NCBI RefSeq assembly: GCF_019021925.1
Contig: NZ_CP058990.1
Span: 2,692,001 to 2,756,000, forward strand
Length of the DNA stretch: 64,000 nt
From: Cellulophaga sp. HaHaR_3_176
Lineage (GTDB): Bacteria > Bacteroidota > Bacteroidia > Flavobacteriales > Flavobacteriaceae
Direction of reading: 5' to 3'
Both the position numbers and the translations under genes were made by a program. Each line of letters opens with the position of its first letter. The stretch's first letter is position 1. Shown here in pieces: positions 34,551 through 42,362 of the stretch. The notes below the pieces were generated by a model, which saw only the letters and a program-made list of their open reading frames with translations, had not been told where the DNA came from and searched no databases.

Positions 34551-36035
34551 ATGACTCTAACAGTTTCCTACATCATTATTGTAATTTACAGTATTTCATT
34601 ATTGTTAATCTTCTTTTATAGCCTTGCTCAATTAAATCTATTGATCAACTATTTAGGTAATAAAAGACAAAATCAAACTGCAGCTAAATTCAATCTTTTA
34701 GATGCAAAAGAAATACCTTATATTACTATTCAACTTCCTGTTTATAATGAGGAATATGTAATGGATCGCTTATTAGAAAACATTGCAAAATTAGAATACC
34801 CTTCTAACAAATTAGAAATTCAAGTTTTAGATGACTCTACTGACGATACTGTTATAGAAACAGCTAAACATGTAAAAAAACTTCAAGAAACTGGTTTAGA
34901 TATTGTACATATTACACGTACAAATAGATCTGGTTTTAAAGCTGGAGCATTAAAAGAAGGATTAGAAATTGCTAAAGGTGATTTTATAGCCATTTTTGAT
35001 GCTGATTTTTTACCATCTGCCGATTGGCTTAAAAAAACAGTTATTTATTTTAAAGATGAAGAAATTGGTGTTGTTCAAACCCGTTGGGGACATATAAACC
35101 GAGACTATTCTACATTAACACGTATACAAGCTTTTGCTTTAGACGCTCACTTTACATTAGAACAAGTAGGGCGAAATGCTAAAGGTCACTTTATTAATTT
35201 TAATGGTACTGCTGGTATATGGCGTAAAGAATGTATTCTTGATGCTGGTAACTGGGAAGGTGATACTTTAACTGAAGATTTAGATTTAAGTTATAGAGCA
35301 CAACTTAAAAACTGGAAGTTTAAATATTTAGAAGATGTTGAAACTCCTGCAGAGCTTCCTGTAGTAATTAGTGCTGCTCGTTCTCAACAATTTAGATGGA
35401 ATAAAGGTGGTGCTGAAAACTTTAGAAAATCTGTAACTAGTGTTGTTTCTGCTAAACATATCCCATTTAAAACCAAATTCCATGGGGTTATGCACTTACT
35501 AAATAGCTCAATGTTTTTATGTGTATTTATTGTTGCTGTATTAAGTATTCCAATGTTATACATTAAAAATAGTTATGGCCATTTAGGGTGGATTTTTGAA
35601 GTTACAAGTTTCTTTATCGTAAGTACAGTTATATTATTTGTCTGCTATTGGTTTACCTACAAGAGTATTCAAGGTAGTGGTTTTGAAAATTTCATAGATT
35701 ACATTAAAATATTTTTTACCTTTTTCTCAGTAGCATTAGGTTTTTCTTTACACAACTCTATTGCTGTACTTGAAGGCCATATGGGTAAAAGAAGTGAATT
35801 TGTTAGAACTCCAAAATTTAACCTCGACAACATTAAAAACAGTTGGAAAGGAAATAAATATTTAGCTAAAAAACTATCTCCAAATATGATTTTAGAGGCT
35901 GCTCTAATGGTTTATTTCTTATTTGGTATGTATAGCGCAATTCCTTTAAATGATTTTGGTTTATTCCCTTTTCATTTCATGCTATTTCTTGGTTTTGGCT
36001 TTGTATTCTTTAAATCATTGACAGCAAGAGCATAA
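34551..36035 (+). CDS. Processive family 2 glycosyltransferase, CslA/ceramide-glucosyltransferase-like
   Basis: A 494-residue membrane glycosyltransferase. An N-terminal helix (residues 4-27) precedes the GT-A domain with ITIQLPVYNEEYVMDRLL, IQVLDDSTDDT, FIAIFDADFLPSADW and the DTLTEDLDLSYRAQ base region, followed by SQQFRWNKG, the Q-x-x-R-W motif of processive beta-glycosyltransferases. Four helices follow at residues ~315-365, ~385-405 and ~445-490. It resembles plant CslA glucomannan synthases and bacterial relatives. Polymerising or single-transfer activity cannot be told from sequence. It lies between a Dpm1-like gene and a GT-C gene with 1-2 bp gaps. Confidence 0.87.
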   Translation: MTLTVSYIIIVIYSISLLLIFFYSLAQLNLLINYLGNKRQNQTAAKFNLLDAKEIPYITIQLPVYNEEYVMDRLLENIAKLEYPSNKLEIQVLDDSTDDTVIETAKHVKKLQETGLDIVHITRTNRSGFKAGALKEGLEIAKGDFIAIFDADFLPSADWLKKTVIYFKDEEIGVVQTRWGHINRDYSTLTRIQAFALDAHFTLEQVGRNAKGHFINFNGTAGIWRKECILDAGNWEGDTLTEDLDLSYRAQLKNWKFKYLEDVETPAELPVVISAARSQQFRWNKGGAENFRKSVTSVVSAKHIPFKTKFHGVMHLLNSSMFLCVFIVAVLSIPMLYIKNSYGHLGWIFEVTSFFIVSTVILFVCYWFTYKSIQGSGFENFIDYIKIFFTFFSVALGFSLHNSIAVLEGHMGKRSEFVRTPKFNLDNIKNSWKGNKYLAKKLSPNMILEAALMVYFLFGMYSAIPLNDFGLFPFHFMLFLGFGFVFFKSLTARA

Positions 36036-36037
36036 GT

Positions 36038-37417
36038 ATGGAAAAGTATTGGAAACTTCATAAACTTCCAATTTTAATAGTACTTATCAGTGCTATATGC
36101 TATAATCTTTTAGCTTTTAATTTTCAAAGAGATGAGTTCATTAAACTAATATCCATTTTTCTTGGATTATCAATTTTATGCTATAAACTCATTGAATTTG
36201 AAAAGCTAAATTTTAGGTTTCTTTTATTTTCTGGAATAATATTTAGAATTATTTTTCTTTTAATTCTTCCCAATTTATCGCAAGATTATTTTCGATTTAT
36301 ATGGGATGGAGAGCTACTATCTAATGGTTTAAATCCATATTTAAAAACACCCAATCAACTTATTGAAGAATCTAATTTAATAATTGATAACGTCATTAAA
36401 CTATATAATGGCATGGGAAGCTTAAGTGCCAAACACTATAGCAATTACCCTCCTCTAAATCAAATCATTTTTGCCATATCAGTATTTATTGGCGGCAAAA
36501 GTATTGCGGGTTCTGTAGTTGTAATGCGCCTCTTTATTATTTCTGCAGATATCGGAATTGTACTTATTGGTCGTAAATTATTAAAAAAAATAAATCGAGC
36601 TCCTCACCTTATTTTCTGGTATTTTTTAAATCCATTAGTTATTGTTGAACTTACCGGAAATCTTCATTTTGAAGGGGTAATGCTTTTCTTTTTTATATGG
36701 TCATTGTACTTAATCTCTAAAAATAATTGGAAAATTGGAGGTGTAATTTACGCCTTATCTATTTCCGTAAAATTGGTCCCACTAGTCTTTCTTCCTCTTT
36801 TCTTAAAACATTTAGGCTTCAAAAAAAGCATTTTTTTTTATAGCATTATAGGCCTAACAACATTGACTTTAATAGCCCCTTTCTATTCTTCTGAATTTAT
36901 ACATAATTATTCTAAAACGATTGGATTATGGTTTTCTAATTTTGAATTTAATTCCAGTATTTATAATTTAGTTAAAGAAATAGCCGTAAGTCATTTTGAT
37001 GCTAAACCTTGGGAGCTTATAAAAGTGTATGGCAAAATAACTCCTATCATCGTTATTACTTCTGTTTTATTATTTACGTTTTTTAAAGTAGATAGAAATA
37101 TAACAACATTAATAACAGCAATGCTTTGGGTACTTTCTATTTACTACTTTACATCAGCAACCGTACACCCTTGGTATATTATTTTTCTAATACTACTTAC
37201 CGTTTTTACAAATTACAGATATTCTATCGTATGGTCTTTAGCTGTTGTACTTAGTTATTGGGCATATTCAAATAGTGATTATAAAGAACATTTAGGAATA
37301 TTGCTTTTTGAATATATTGCAGTATATGGTTTTATGTTTTACGAAATATTTAAGCTTCGTAACAAAAAGCACGTTTTTTGTAAAAAAAATACCATAAATG
37401 ATGTCAAGTCAAATTAA
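36038..37417 (+). CDS. GT-C polyprenyl-phosphate-sugar-dependent mannosyltransferase-like protein
   Basis: A 459-residue protein with about 11 membrane helices. The first large loop carries LSQDYFRFIWDGELLSNGLN, the acidic D-Y-x-R-x-x-W-D-G signature of GT-C glycosyltransferases, and NYPPLNQIIFA. These are typical of lipid-linked-mannose transferases of the MptB/PIG-M kind. It would use the polyprenyl-phosphate sugar made by the Dpm1-like enzyme on the outer face of the inner membrane. The sugar and acceptor are unknown. It is the last gene of the operon starting at 30426, and a promoter for the arginine operon begins 4 bp after its stop. Confidence 0.83.
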   Translation: MEKYWKLHKLPILIVLISAICYNLLAFNFQRDEFIKLISIFLGLSILCYKLIEFEKLNFRFLLFSGIIFRIIFLLILPNLSQDYFRFIWDGELLSNGLNPYLKTPNQLIEESNLIIDNVIKLYNGMGSLSAKHYSNYPPLNQIIFAISVFIGGKSIAGSVVVMRLFIISADIGIVLIGRKLLKKINRAPHLIFWYFLNPLVIVELTGNLHFEGVMLFFFIWSLYLISKNNWKIGGVIYALSISVKLVPLVFLPLFLKHLGFKKSIFFYSIIGLTTLTLIAPFYSSEFIHNYSKTIGLWFSNFEFNSSIYNLVKEIAVSHFDAKPWELIKVYGKITPIIVITSVLLFTFFKVDRNITTLITAMLWVLSIYYFTSATVHPWYIIFLILLTVFTNYRYSIVWSLAVVLSYWAYSNSDYKEHLGILLFEYIAVYGFMFYEIFKLRNKKHVFCKKNTINDVKSN

Positions 37418-37421
37418 TTTG

Positions 37422-37429
37422 TACTTTTG
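37422..37429 (+). promoter_or_regulatory. -7 promoter element TACTTTTG of the arg/pro operon
   Basis: An exact TAnnTTTG match directly after the GT-C stop. No clear TTTG lies at the -33 distance. Transcription from it would begin around 37435, leaving almost no untranslated leader before the ATG of the leader peptide at 37437. Confidence 0.55.
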
Positions 37430-37436
37430 ATTTATA

Positions 37437-37520
37437 ATGAACAATAAAAATTACATATCTACAACTGACAGGTCTTTCGCACCTGCACGTTCATTTACAC
37501 CTACACGTCGCCGCCCGTAA
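37437..37520 (+). CDS. Arginine/proline-rich leader peptide of the arg/pro operon
   Basis: A 27-codon ORF. It has five Arg (codons 12, 18, 24, 25, 26) and three Pro (16, 22, 27) and ends T-P-T-R-R-R-P-stop. It lies just before an operon with eight arginine and three proline genes, the classic layout of a ribosome-stalling leader peptide. In plain terms, a ribosome short of charged tRNA-Arg or tRNA-Pro would stall near the end, changing folding of the RNA downstream. Codon use is AGG, CGT, CGT, CGC, CGC for Arg. A near-consensus -7 element is 8 bases upstream. The coding potential is inferred from composition and context; no homologue search was possible. Confidence 0.75.
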   Translation: MNNKNYISTTDRSFAPARSFTPTRRRP

Positions 37521-37559
37521 GGGTGTGTCATATTATGGAAATAGGTGAGTCCATTTCCG
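37469..37559 (+). promoter_or_regulatory. Alternative hairpins over and after the arg/pro leader (attenuator-like region)
   Basis: Several small stems compete. CAGGT (37469-37473) pairs with ACCTG (37481-37485). ACACCT (37497-37502) pairs with GGGTGT (37521-37526) around the Arg codons and stop. GGAAAT (37537-37542) pairs with ATTTCC (37553-37558). The segment CACCT (37498-37502, also 37480-37484) can instead pair with AGGTG (37543-37547), excluding the others. There is no U-tract after the last stem, so the switch may work on translation or Rho access rather than an intrinsic terminator. Confidence 0.45.
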
Positions 37560-37613
37560 CAGAAAACAAAACGATATTTCAATTAACTTTTACTTTTAAA
37601 CATAAAATTGGCA

Positions 37614-38252
37614 ATGGAAATACTGATTGCTAACGAATCACATTTTAAATACGCTGAAGTGATTTGCGACACTATAGCCGAATCTGCAAAAATAAGAGGC
37701 ACTGGTATTGCTAGGCGCACCCCTGAATACGTTTGTAAAAAATTAGAAAACGGGAATGCTGTTATAGCTCTAGAAGATGGTCAATTTGCTGGCTTCTGCT
37801 ACATTGAAGTTTGGGGACATGAAAAATTTGTTGCCAATTCAGGACTAATTGTACACCCCGATTTTAGAGATAGAGGGTTAGCTAGACAAATTAAAGAACG
37901 AGTTTTTAATTTATCAAGAGAGAAATTTCCTGACGCTAAAATTTTCGGTATTACTACTGGTTTAGCTGTCATGAAAATAAATTACGAACTAGGCTATAAA
38001 CCTACCACTTTTTCAGAATTAACTGATGATCCTGATTTTTGGAAAGGATGCCAAACGTGCAAAAATTTTGATATTCTCACACGTACAGAGCGTAAAATGT
38101 GCCTTTGTACCGGCATGTTATATGATCCAAATGCACAGATAAAGAAAAAGAATATCGAAGTGCAACCTGAAAAAGAAAAATTGAACACAAAAGCTTTTAA
38201 AAGATTAAAAAGCATAAAAGAATCACTATTCTTAATAAAAAAAGAAAAATGA
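37614..38252 (+). CDS. GNAT N-acetyltransferase, candidate N-acylglutamate synthase
   Basis: A 212-residue protein from ATG 37614 (a TTG two codons earlier is possible). The GNAT acetyl-CoA site is LIVHPDFRDRGLARQIKERV. The C-terminal part carries Cys146, Cys149, Cys163 and Cys165 in a C-x2-C-x13-C-x-C array, which looks like a metal-binding knuckle, followed by a Lys-rich tail. As first gene of the arginine operon it is the best candidate to acylate glutamate, the entry step, because no ArgJ or classical ArgA is present. Whether it transfers acetyl or succinyl cannot be seen. It overlaps argG by ATGA. The leader-peptide region lies directly upstream. Confidence 0.8.
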   Translation: MEILIANESHFKYAEVICDTIAESAKIRGTGIARRTPEYVCKKLENGNAVIALEDGQFAGFCYIEVWGHEKFVANSGLIVHPDFRDRGLARQIKERVFNLSREKFPDAKIFGITTGLAVMKINYELGYKPTTFSELTDDPDFWKGCQTCKNFDILTRTERKMCLCTGMLYDPNAQIKKKNIEVQPEKEKLNTKAFKRLKSIKESLFLIKKEK

Positions 38253-39439
38253 AAAAATTAGTTTTAGCCTACAGTGGCGGATTAGACACATCATACTGTG
38301 CAAAATATTTATCAAAAGACAAAGGTTTTGAAGTACACGCTGTAAGTGTAAATACTGGTGGCTTTTCAACTGAAGAAATTGCCAATATAAAAGAAAAGTC
38401 TTTACAACTAGGTGCTTCATCATATACATCAATTGATGCTGTACAAACATTTTATGATAAAGTAGTTAAATTCTTAATTTTCGGAAATGTTCTTAAAAAC
38501 AACACATACCCTTTATCAGTAAGTGCTGAACGTATTGTACAGGCTATAGAAATTGTAAACTACGCTAAAAAGGTAGGAGCTAGTTATATTGCTCATGGTA
38601 GCACAGGTGCAGGAAATGATCAAGTACGTTTTGACATGATTTTTCAAATTATAGCTCCAGAAATAGAAATCATTACACCTATTAGAGATAATAAATTATC
38701 TAGAGAAACAGAAATTGCATACTTAAAAGAAAATGGAATTGATTACCCTTGGGAAAAAGCAAAATATTCTATTAACAGAGGTCTTTGGGGAACATCAGTT
38801 GGTGGTGAAGAAACGCTAACGTCTAACAAAGCATTGCCAGACAGCGCATATCCTAGTCAACTACAAGAAAAGGAGCCTATAGATGTTAAACTAACTTTCG
38901 AAAAAGGAGAATTAGTAGCTGTTAACGGTGTTAAAGATAAGCCTGTTGCTAATATAGAAAAACTTGAAGCTATGGCATCTAAATATGCTATTGGTAGAGA
39001 TATTCATGTTGGTGACACTATTATTGGTACAAAAGGTAGAGTTGGTTTTGAAGCTGCTGCTGCATTAATCACAATTAAAGCACATCATTTATTAGAGAAA
39101 CACACACTTACAAAATGGCAACAATACCAAAAAGAACAACAAGGTAATTTTTACGGAATGTTGTTACATGAAGGTAATTATTTAGATGAAGTGATGAGAA
39201 ACATTGAAGCCTTCTTAACCGATACTCAAAAAAATGTTTCTGGAGATGTTTTCTTAAGCCTATACCCTTTCCAATTCAGATTAAATGGAATAGCTTCTGA
39301 ACATGATTTAATGACTGATGCTTTTGGTAGTTATGGTGAAGAAAACAAAGGATGGTCTGCAACTGATGCTAAAGGTTTTATAAAAATACTTTCAAATTCA
39401 GGCAGAATATACAATCACGTAAACGGTAATAATGATTAA
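38249..39439 (+). CDS. argG: Argininosuccinate synthase
   Basis: A 396-residue enzyme that joins citrulline and aspartate using ATP. The N-terminal LVLAYSGGLDTSYCAKYL is the PP-loop ATP site of the family, followed by AHGSTGAGNDQVRFD and the central SINRGLWGTSVGGEE citrulline/aspartate region. Length fits the usual ~400 residues. It overlaps the GNAT gene by 4 bases and argC by 8. Placing this late-pathway enzyme near the front is normal for flavobacterial arginine operons. Confidence 0.96.
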   Translation: MKKLVLAYSGGLDTSYCAKYLSKDKGFEVHAVSVNTGGFSTEEIANIKEKSLQLGASSYTSIDAVQTFYDKVVKFLIFGNVLKNNTYPLSVSAERIVQAIEIVNYAKKVGASYIAHGSTGAGNDQVRFDMIFQIIAPEIEIITPIRDNKLSRETEIAYLKENGIDYPWEKAKYSINRGLWGTSVGGEETLTSNKALPDSAYPSQLQEKEPIDVKLTFEKGELVAVNGVKDKPVANIEKLEAMASKYAIGRDIHVGDTIIGTKGRVGFEAAAALITIKAHHLLEKHTLTKWQQYQKEQQGNFYGMLLHEGNYLDEVMRNIEAFLTDTQKNVSGDVFLSLYPFQFRLNGIASEHDLMTDAFGSYGEENKGWSATDAKGFIKILSNSGRIYNHVNGNND

Positions 39440-40406
39440 AGTAGGGATAATTGGAGGATCTGGTTACACAGGTGGTGAGCTAATTAGAATATTATTACAT
39501 CACCCTGAAGTAACTATCGATTTTGTTTTCAGCACTACAAGAGCTGGAAAAAAAATTACAAATGCACATCCTGATTTATTGGGTGTTACTGATATTGCTT
39601 TTACAGGCGATGTAAATTTAAATGTAGACGTTGTTTTTCTTTGCTTAGGTCACGGGAATTCTACTTCGTTTTTAAAAGAACACAACTTTTCTGCAACAAC
39701 TAAAATCGTTGACTTGAGTAATGATTTTAGATTAAATGTAGATGCTGTTTTAAATGGAAAAGAGTTTATTTACGGTTTACCTGAAACAAATAAAAAACAA
39801 ATAAAAGAGGCTAATTATATTGCAAACCCTGGTTGTTTTGCTACAGCTATTCAACTAGCATTATTACCATTAGCTAAACATAATTTATTACAAAATGATG
39901 TTCATATTAATGCAGTAACAGGTAGTACTGGAGCTGGTGTTAGTCCATCTGCAACATCACATTTTAGCTGGCGAAACAATAATGTATCTTGGTATAAACC
40001 TTTTACGCATCAACATTTAGGCGAAATAGGCGAAAGTTTATCTTCTTATAAAAACGATGTTGGTGAATTAAATTTTCTTCCTAACAGGGGTAATTTTACT
40101 AGAGGTATATTAGCTACAGCATATACAAAATTTGACAAAAGTATAGAGGAGGCAGTAGCTTTATATAATGATTTTTATAAAGATGCTTTATTTACTCAAA
40201 TATCAGAGCAAGAAATAAATTTAAAACAGGTTGTAAACACCAATCAGTGCCATATTCATTTGCACAAGCATAATAATAAACTTTTAATTACTTCTGCTAT
40301 AGATAACCTTTTAAAAGGCGCATCTGGTCAAGCGGTTCAAAACATGAATTTGATGTTTGGTTTTGATGAAGGAACTGGACTTAATTTAAAAGCAGGAGTA
40401 TTTTAG
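39432..40406 (+). CDS. argC: N-acetyl-gamma-glutamyl-phosphate reductase
   Basis: A 324-residue NADPH-dependent dehydrogenase that reduces N-acylglutamyl phosphate to the semialdehyde. GIIGGSGYTGGELIRILLHH is the Rossmann NADP site, the active Cys lies in ANPGCFATAIQLAL, and TGSTGAGVSP plus GNFTRGILAT complete the catalytic region. The family length is ~320-350. The start lies 8 bases inside argG. The acyl group may be acetyl or succinyl (see the carbamoyltransferase entry). Confidence 0.95.
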   Translation: MIKVGIIGGSGYTGGELIRILLHHPEVTIDFVFSTTRAGKKITNAHPDLLGVTDIAFTGDVNLNVDVVFLCLGHGNSTSFLKEHNFSATTKIVDLSNDFRLNVDAVLNGKEFIYGLPETNKKQIKEANYIANPGCFATAIQLALLPLAKHNLLQNDVHINAVTGSTGAGVSPSATSHFSWRNNNVSWYKPFTHQHLGEIGESLSSYKNDVGELNFLPNRGNFTRGILATAYTKFDKSIEEAVALYNDFYKDALFTQISEQEINLKQVVNTNQCHIHLHKHNNKLLITSAIDNLLKGASGQAVQNMNLMFGFDEGTGLNLKAGVF

Positions 40407-40440
40407 GATACTCAAAAAACAACCTATTAAAAATATAGTA

Positions 40441-41241
40441 ATGAAAATAGCAATCATAGGTGCTGGAAATTTAGGGTTAGCAATAGCTAAAGGAGTTTTA
40501 AACTCTAACGGTGCTACATCTATGTTTTTAACCAAACGAAATACTACTGACATACAAAAATTTGAAAAATTTGGTAATGTAACTGTAACTACTGATAATA
40601 GAGAGGCTGTTACAAAATCTGATATTTTAATTTTTGCGGTACAACCCGCTCAATTTGAGCAAATACTTGAAGACACAAAAGATTTACTGAACGAAAAACA
40701 CGTAATTATTTCTACAATAACTGGTGTTGTAATTTCTCAAATAGAAAAAATAATAGGTTCAGAACACCATATCATACGAAGCATGCCAAATACAGCAATA
40801 TCTGTAGGCAAATCTATGACTTGTATTTGCAGCAATGAAAAAGGTAAAAAACGTATTGATCTAGCAAAAGCTATTTTTAATAGAATGGGTCATTCTATGG
40901 AAATTCCTGAAAATCAAATGCAAGCAGCAACTGTAATTTGCGCTAGTGGAGTTGCATTTTGGATGCGCTTGATTAGAGCAACAACACAAGGTGCTATACA
41001 ATTAGGTTTTGATGCTAAAGAAGCTCAAGAGCTAGCTATGTACACCTGTAATGGTGCTGCTAGTTTACTAATAGAATCAGGAAACCATCCAGAAGCTGAA
41101 ATAGATAGAGTTACAACACCTAGAGGTTGTACTATTCAAGGTTTAAATGAAATGGAGCATCAAGGCTTAAGTTCTTCTTTGATACAAGGAATTATTGCTT
41201 CATACGATAAGATTAGTGAAATTAAAAAAGGAGAATTATGA
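40441..41241 (+). CDS. proC: Pyrroline-5-carboxylate reductase
   Basis: A 266-residue enzyme for the last step of proline synthesis (pyrroline-5-carboxylate to proline). IAIIGAGNLGLAIAKGVL is the NADPH site, ILIFAVQPAQFEQIL follows, IIRSMPNTAISVGKSMT is the substrate-site strand, and VTTPRGCTIQGLNEMEHQG is the C-terminal signature with the T-P-x-G-x-T pattern. It interrupts the arginine genes, lying between argC and argD. It overlaps argD by 4 bases. Confidence 0.94.
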   Translation: MKIAIIGAGNLGLAIAKGVLNSNGATSMFLTKRNTTDIQKFEKFGNVTVTTDNREAVTKSDILIFAVQPAQFEQILEDTKDLLNEKHVIISTITGVVISQIEKIIGSEHHIIRSMPNTAISVGKSMTCICSNEKGKKRIDLAKAIFNRMGHSMEIPENQMQAATVICASGVAFWMRLIRATTQGAIQLGFDAKEAQELAMYTCNGAASLLIESGNHPEAEIDRVTTPRGCTIQGLNEMEHQGLSSSLIQGIIASYDKISEIKKGEL

Positions 41242-42362
41242 ATCTGTTTGATGTTTACCCTTTATACAATGTAACACCTGTTTCTGCAAAAGGAATAATA
41301 GTTACAGATGATAAAAATCAAGAATATTTAGATTTTTATGGTGGTCATGGTGTTATTTCTATTGGACACACACACCCTCATTATGTAAAAAAGTTAGAAG
41401 ACCAATTACATAAAATTGGTTTTTACAGTAACGCAATTCAAAACCCATTACAAGTAGAATTAGCTACTAAGCTAGGTCAGCTTTCTGGTTGTGAAGACTA
41501 TAATTTATTTTTATGCAGTTCTGGAGCCGAAGCAAATGAAAATGCTTTAAAAATGGCTTCATTTGTTACAGGTAAATCAAAAATTATTTCTTTTCAAAAT
41601 AGTTTTCATGGTAGAACATCGGCTGCTGTTGCTGCAACAGATAATGAAAAAATTAACGCCCCAATAAACAAACAACAAAAAGTATCTTTTTTACCTATTG
41701 GTAATATAAGTGCTTTTACTGCTGAAATAGAAAAAGGAGATGCTTGTGCGGTTATATTAGAACCTATACAAGGTGTTGGTGGTTTAGATGAGCCAACAAC
41801 AGAATTTTATCAAGAAATAGCAAAAATAGCAAAGCAAAATGGTGTTATTTTAATTGCTGACGAAGTACAGTGTGGCTATGGTAGAAGTGGTAAATTTTTC
41901 GGCTTTCAGCATCATAACATTCAACCAGATATTATTAGTGTTGCAAAAGGCATGGGTAACGGTTTTCCTGTAGGCGGTATTCTAATTCATGAAAGTATTA
42001 AAGCTAGTTACGGTATGTTAGGTACAACCTTTGGTGGTAATCACTTAGCATGTGTTGCTTCCCTTGCTGTTTTAGAGGTTATCGACAAAGAAAATCTCAT
42101 CAAAAATGCTGCTGAAATTGGCGAATACTTTAAAGAATGTGCCAGTACTATTCCACAAGTAAAAAAAATAAAAGGTAGAGGCTTAATGCTTGGTTTAGAA
42201 TTTGATTTTGAAGTTGCTGATTTGCGTAAAAAATTAATATATGACCAACATATTTTTACTGGTGGCGCAATGAATAAAAAATTACTTAGAATTTTACCTG
42301 CTTTAAACATTACAAAACAAGATATTGATTTGTTTTTTGAAGCCCTTAAAAAAGAATTATAG
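41238..42362 (+). CDS. argD: Acetylornithine/succinylornithine aminotransferase
   Basis: A 374-residue class III PLP aminotransferase that converts N-acylglutamate semialdehyde and glutamate to N-acylornithine. FLCSSGAEANENALKMA and SFHGRTSAAVAATDN bind PLP and phosphate, LIADEVQCGYGRSGKFF holds the PLP-contacting Asp, and the Schiff-base Lys is in ISVAKGMGNGFPVGG. It overlaps proC by 4 bases and its TAG stop shares the G of the GTG start of proA. Acyl-group preference cannot be decided from sequence. Confidence 0.94.
   Translation: MNLFDVYPLYNVTPVSAKGIIVTDDKNQEYLDFYGGHGVISIGHTHPHYVKKLEDQLHKIGFYSNAIQNPLQVELATKLGQLSGCEDYNLFLCSSGAEANENALKMASFVTGKSKIISFQNSFHGRTSAAVAATDNEKINAPINKQQKVSFLPIGNISAFTAEIEKGDACAVILEPIQGVGGLDEPTTEFYQEIAKIAKQNGVILIADEVQCGYGRSGKFFGFQHHNIQPDIISVAKGMGNGFPVGGILIHESIKASYGMLGTTFGGNHLACVASLAVLEVIDKENLIKNAAEIGEYFKECASTIPQVKKIKGRGLMLGLEFDFEVADLRKKLIYDQHIFTGGAMNKKLLRILPALNITKQDIDLFFEALKKEL

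Noticed and set aside
37480-37560. Metabolite riboswitch (SAM, TPP or similar) before the arg operon
   Set aside because: No conserved aptamer core was recognised; the Arg/Pro ORF explains the region better.
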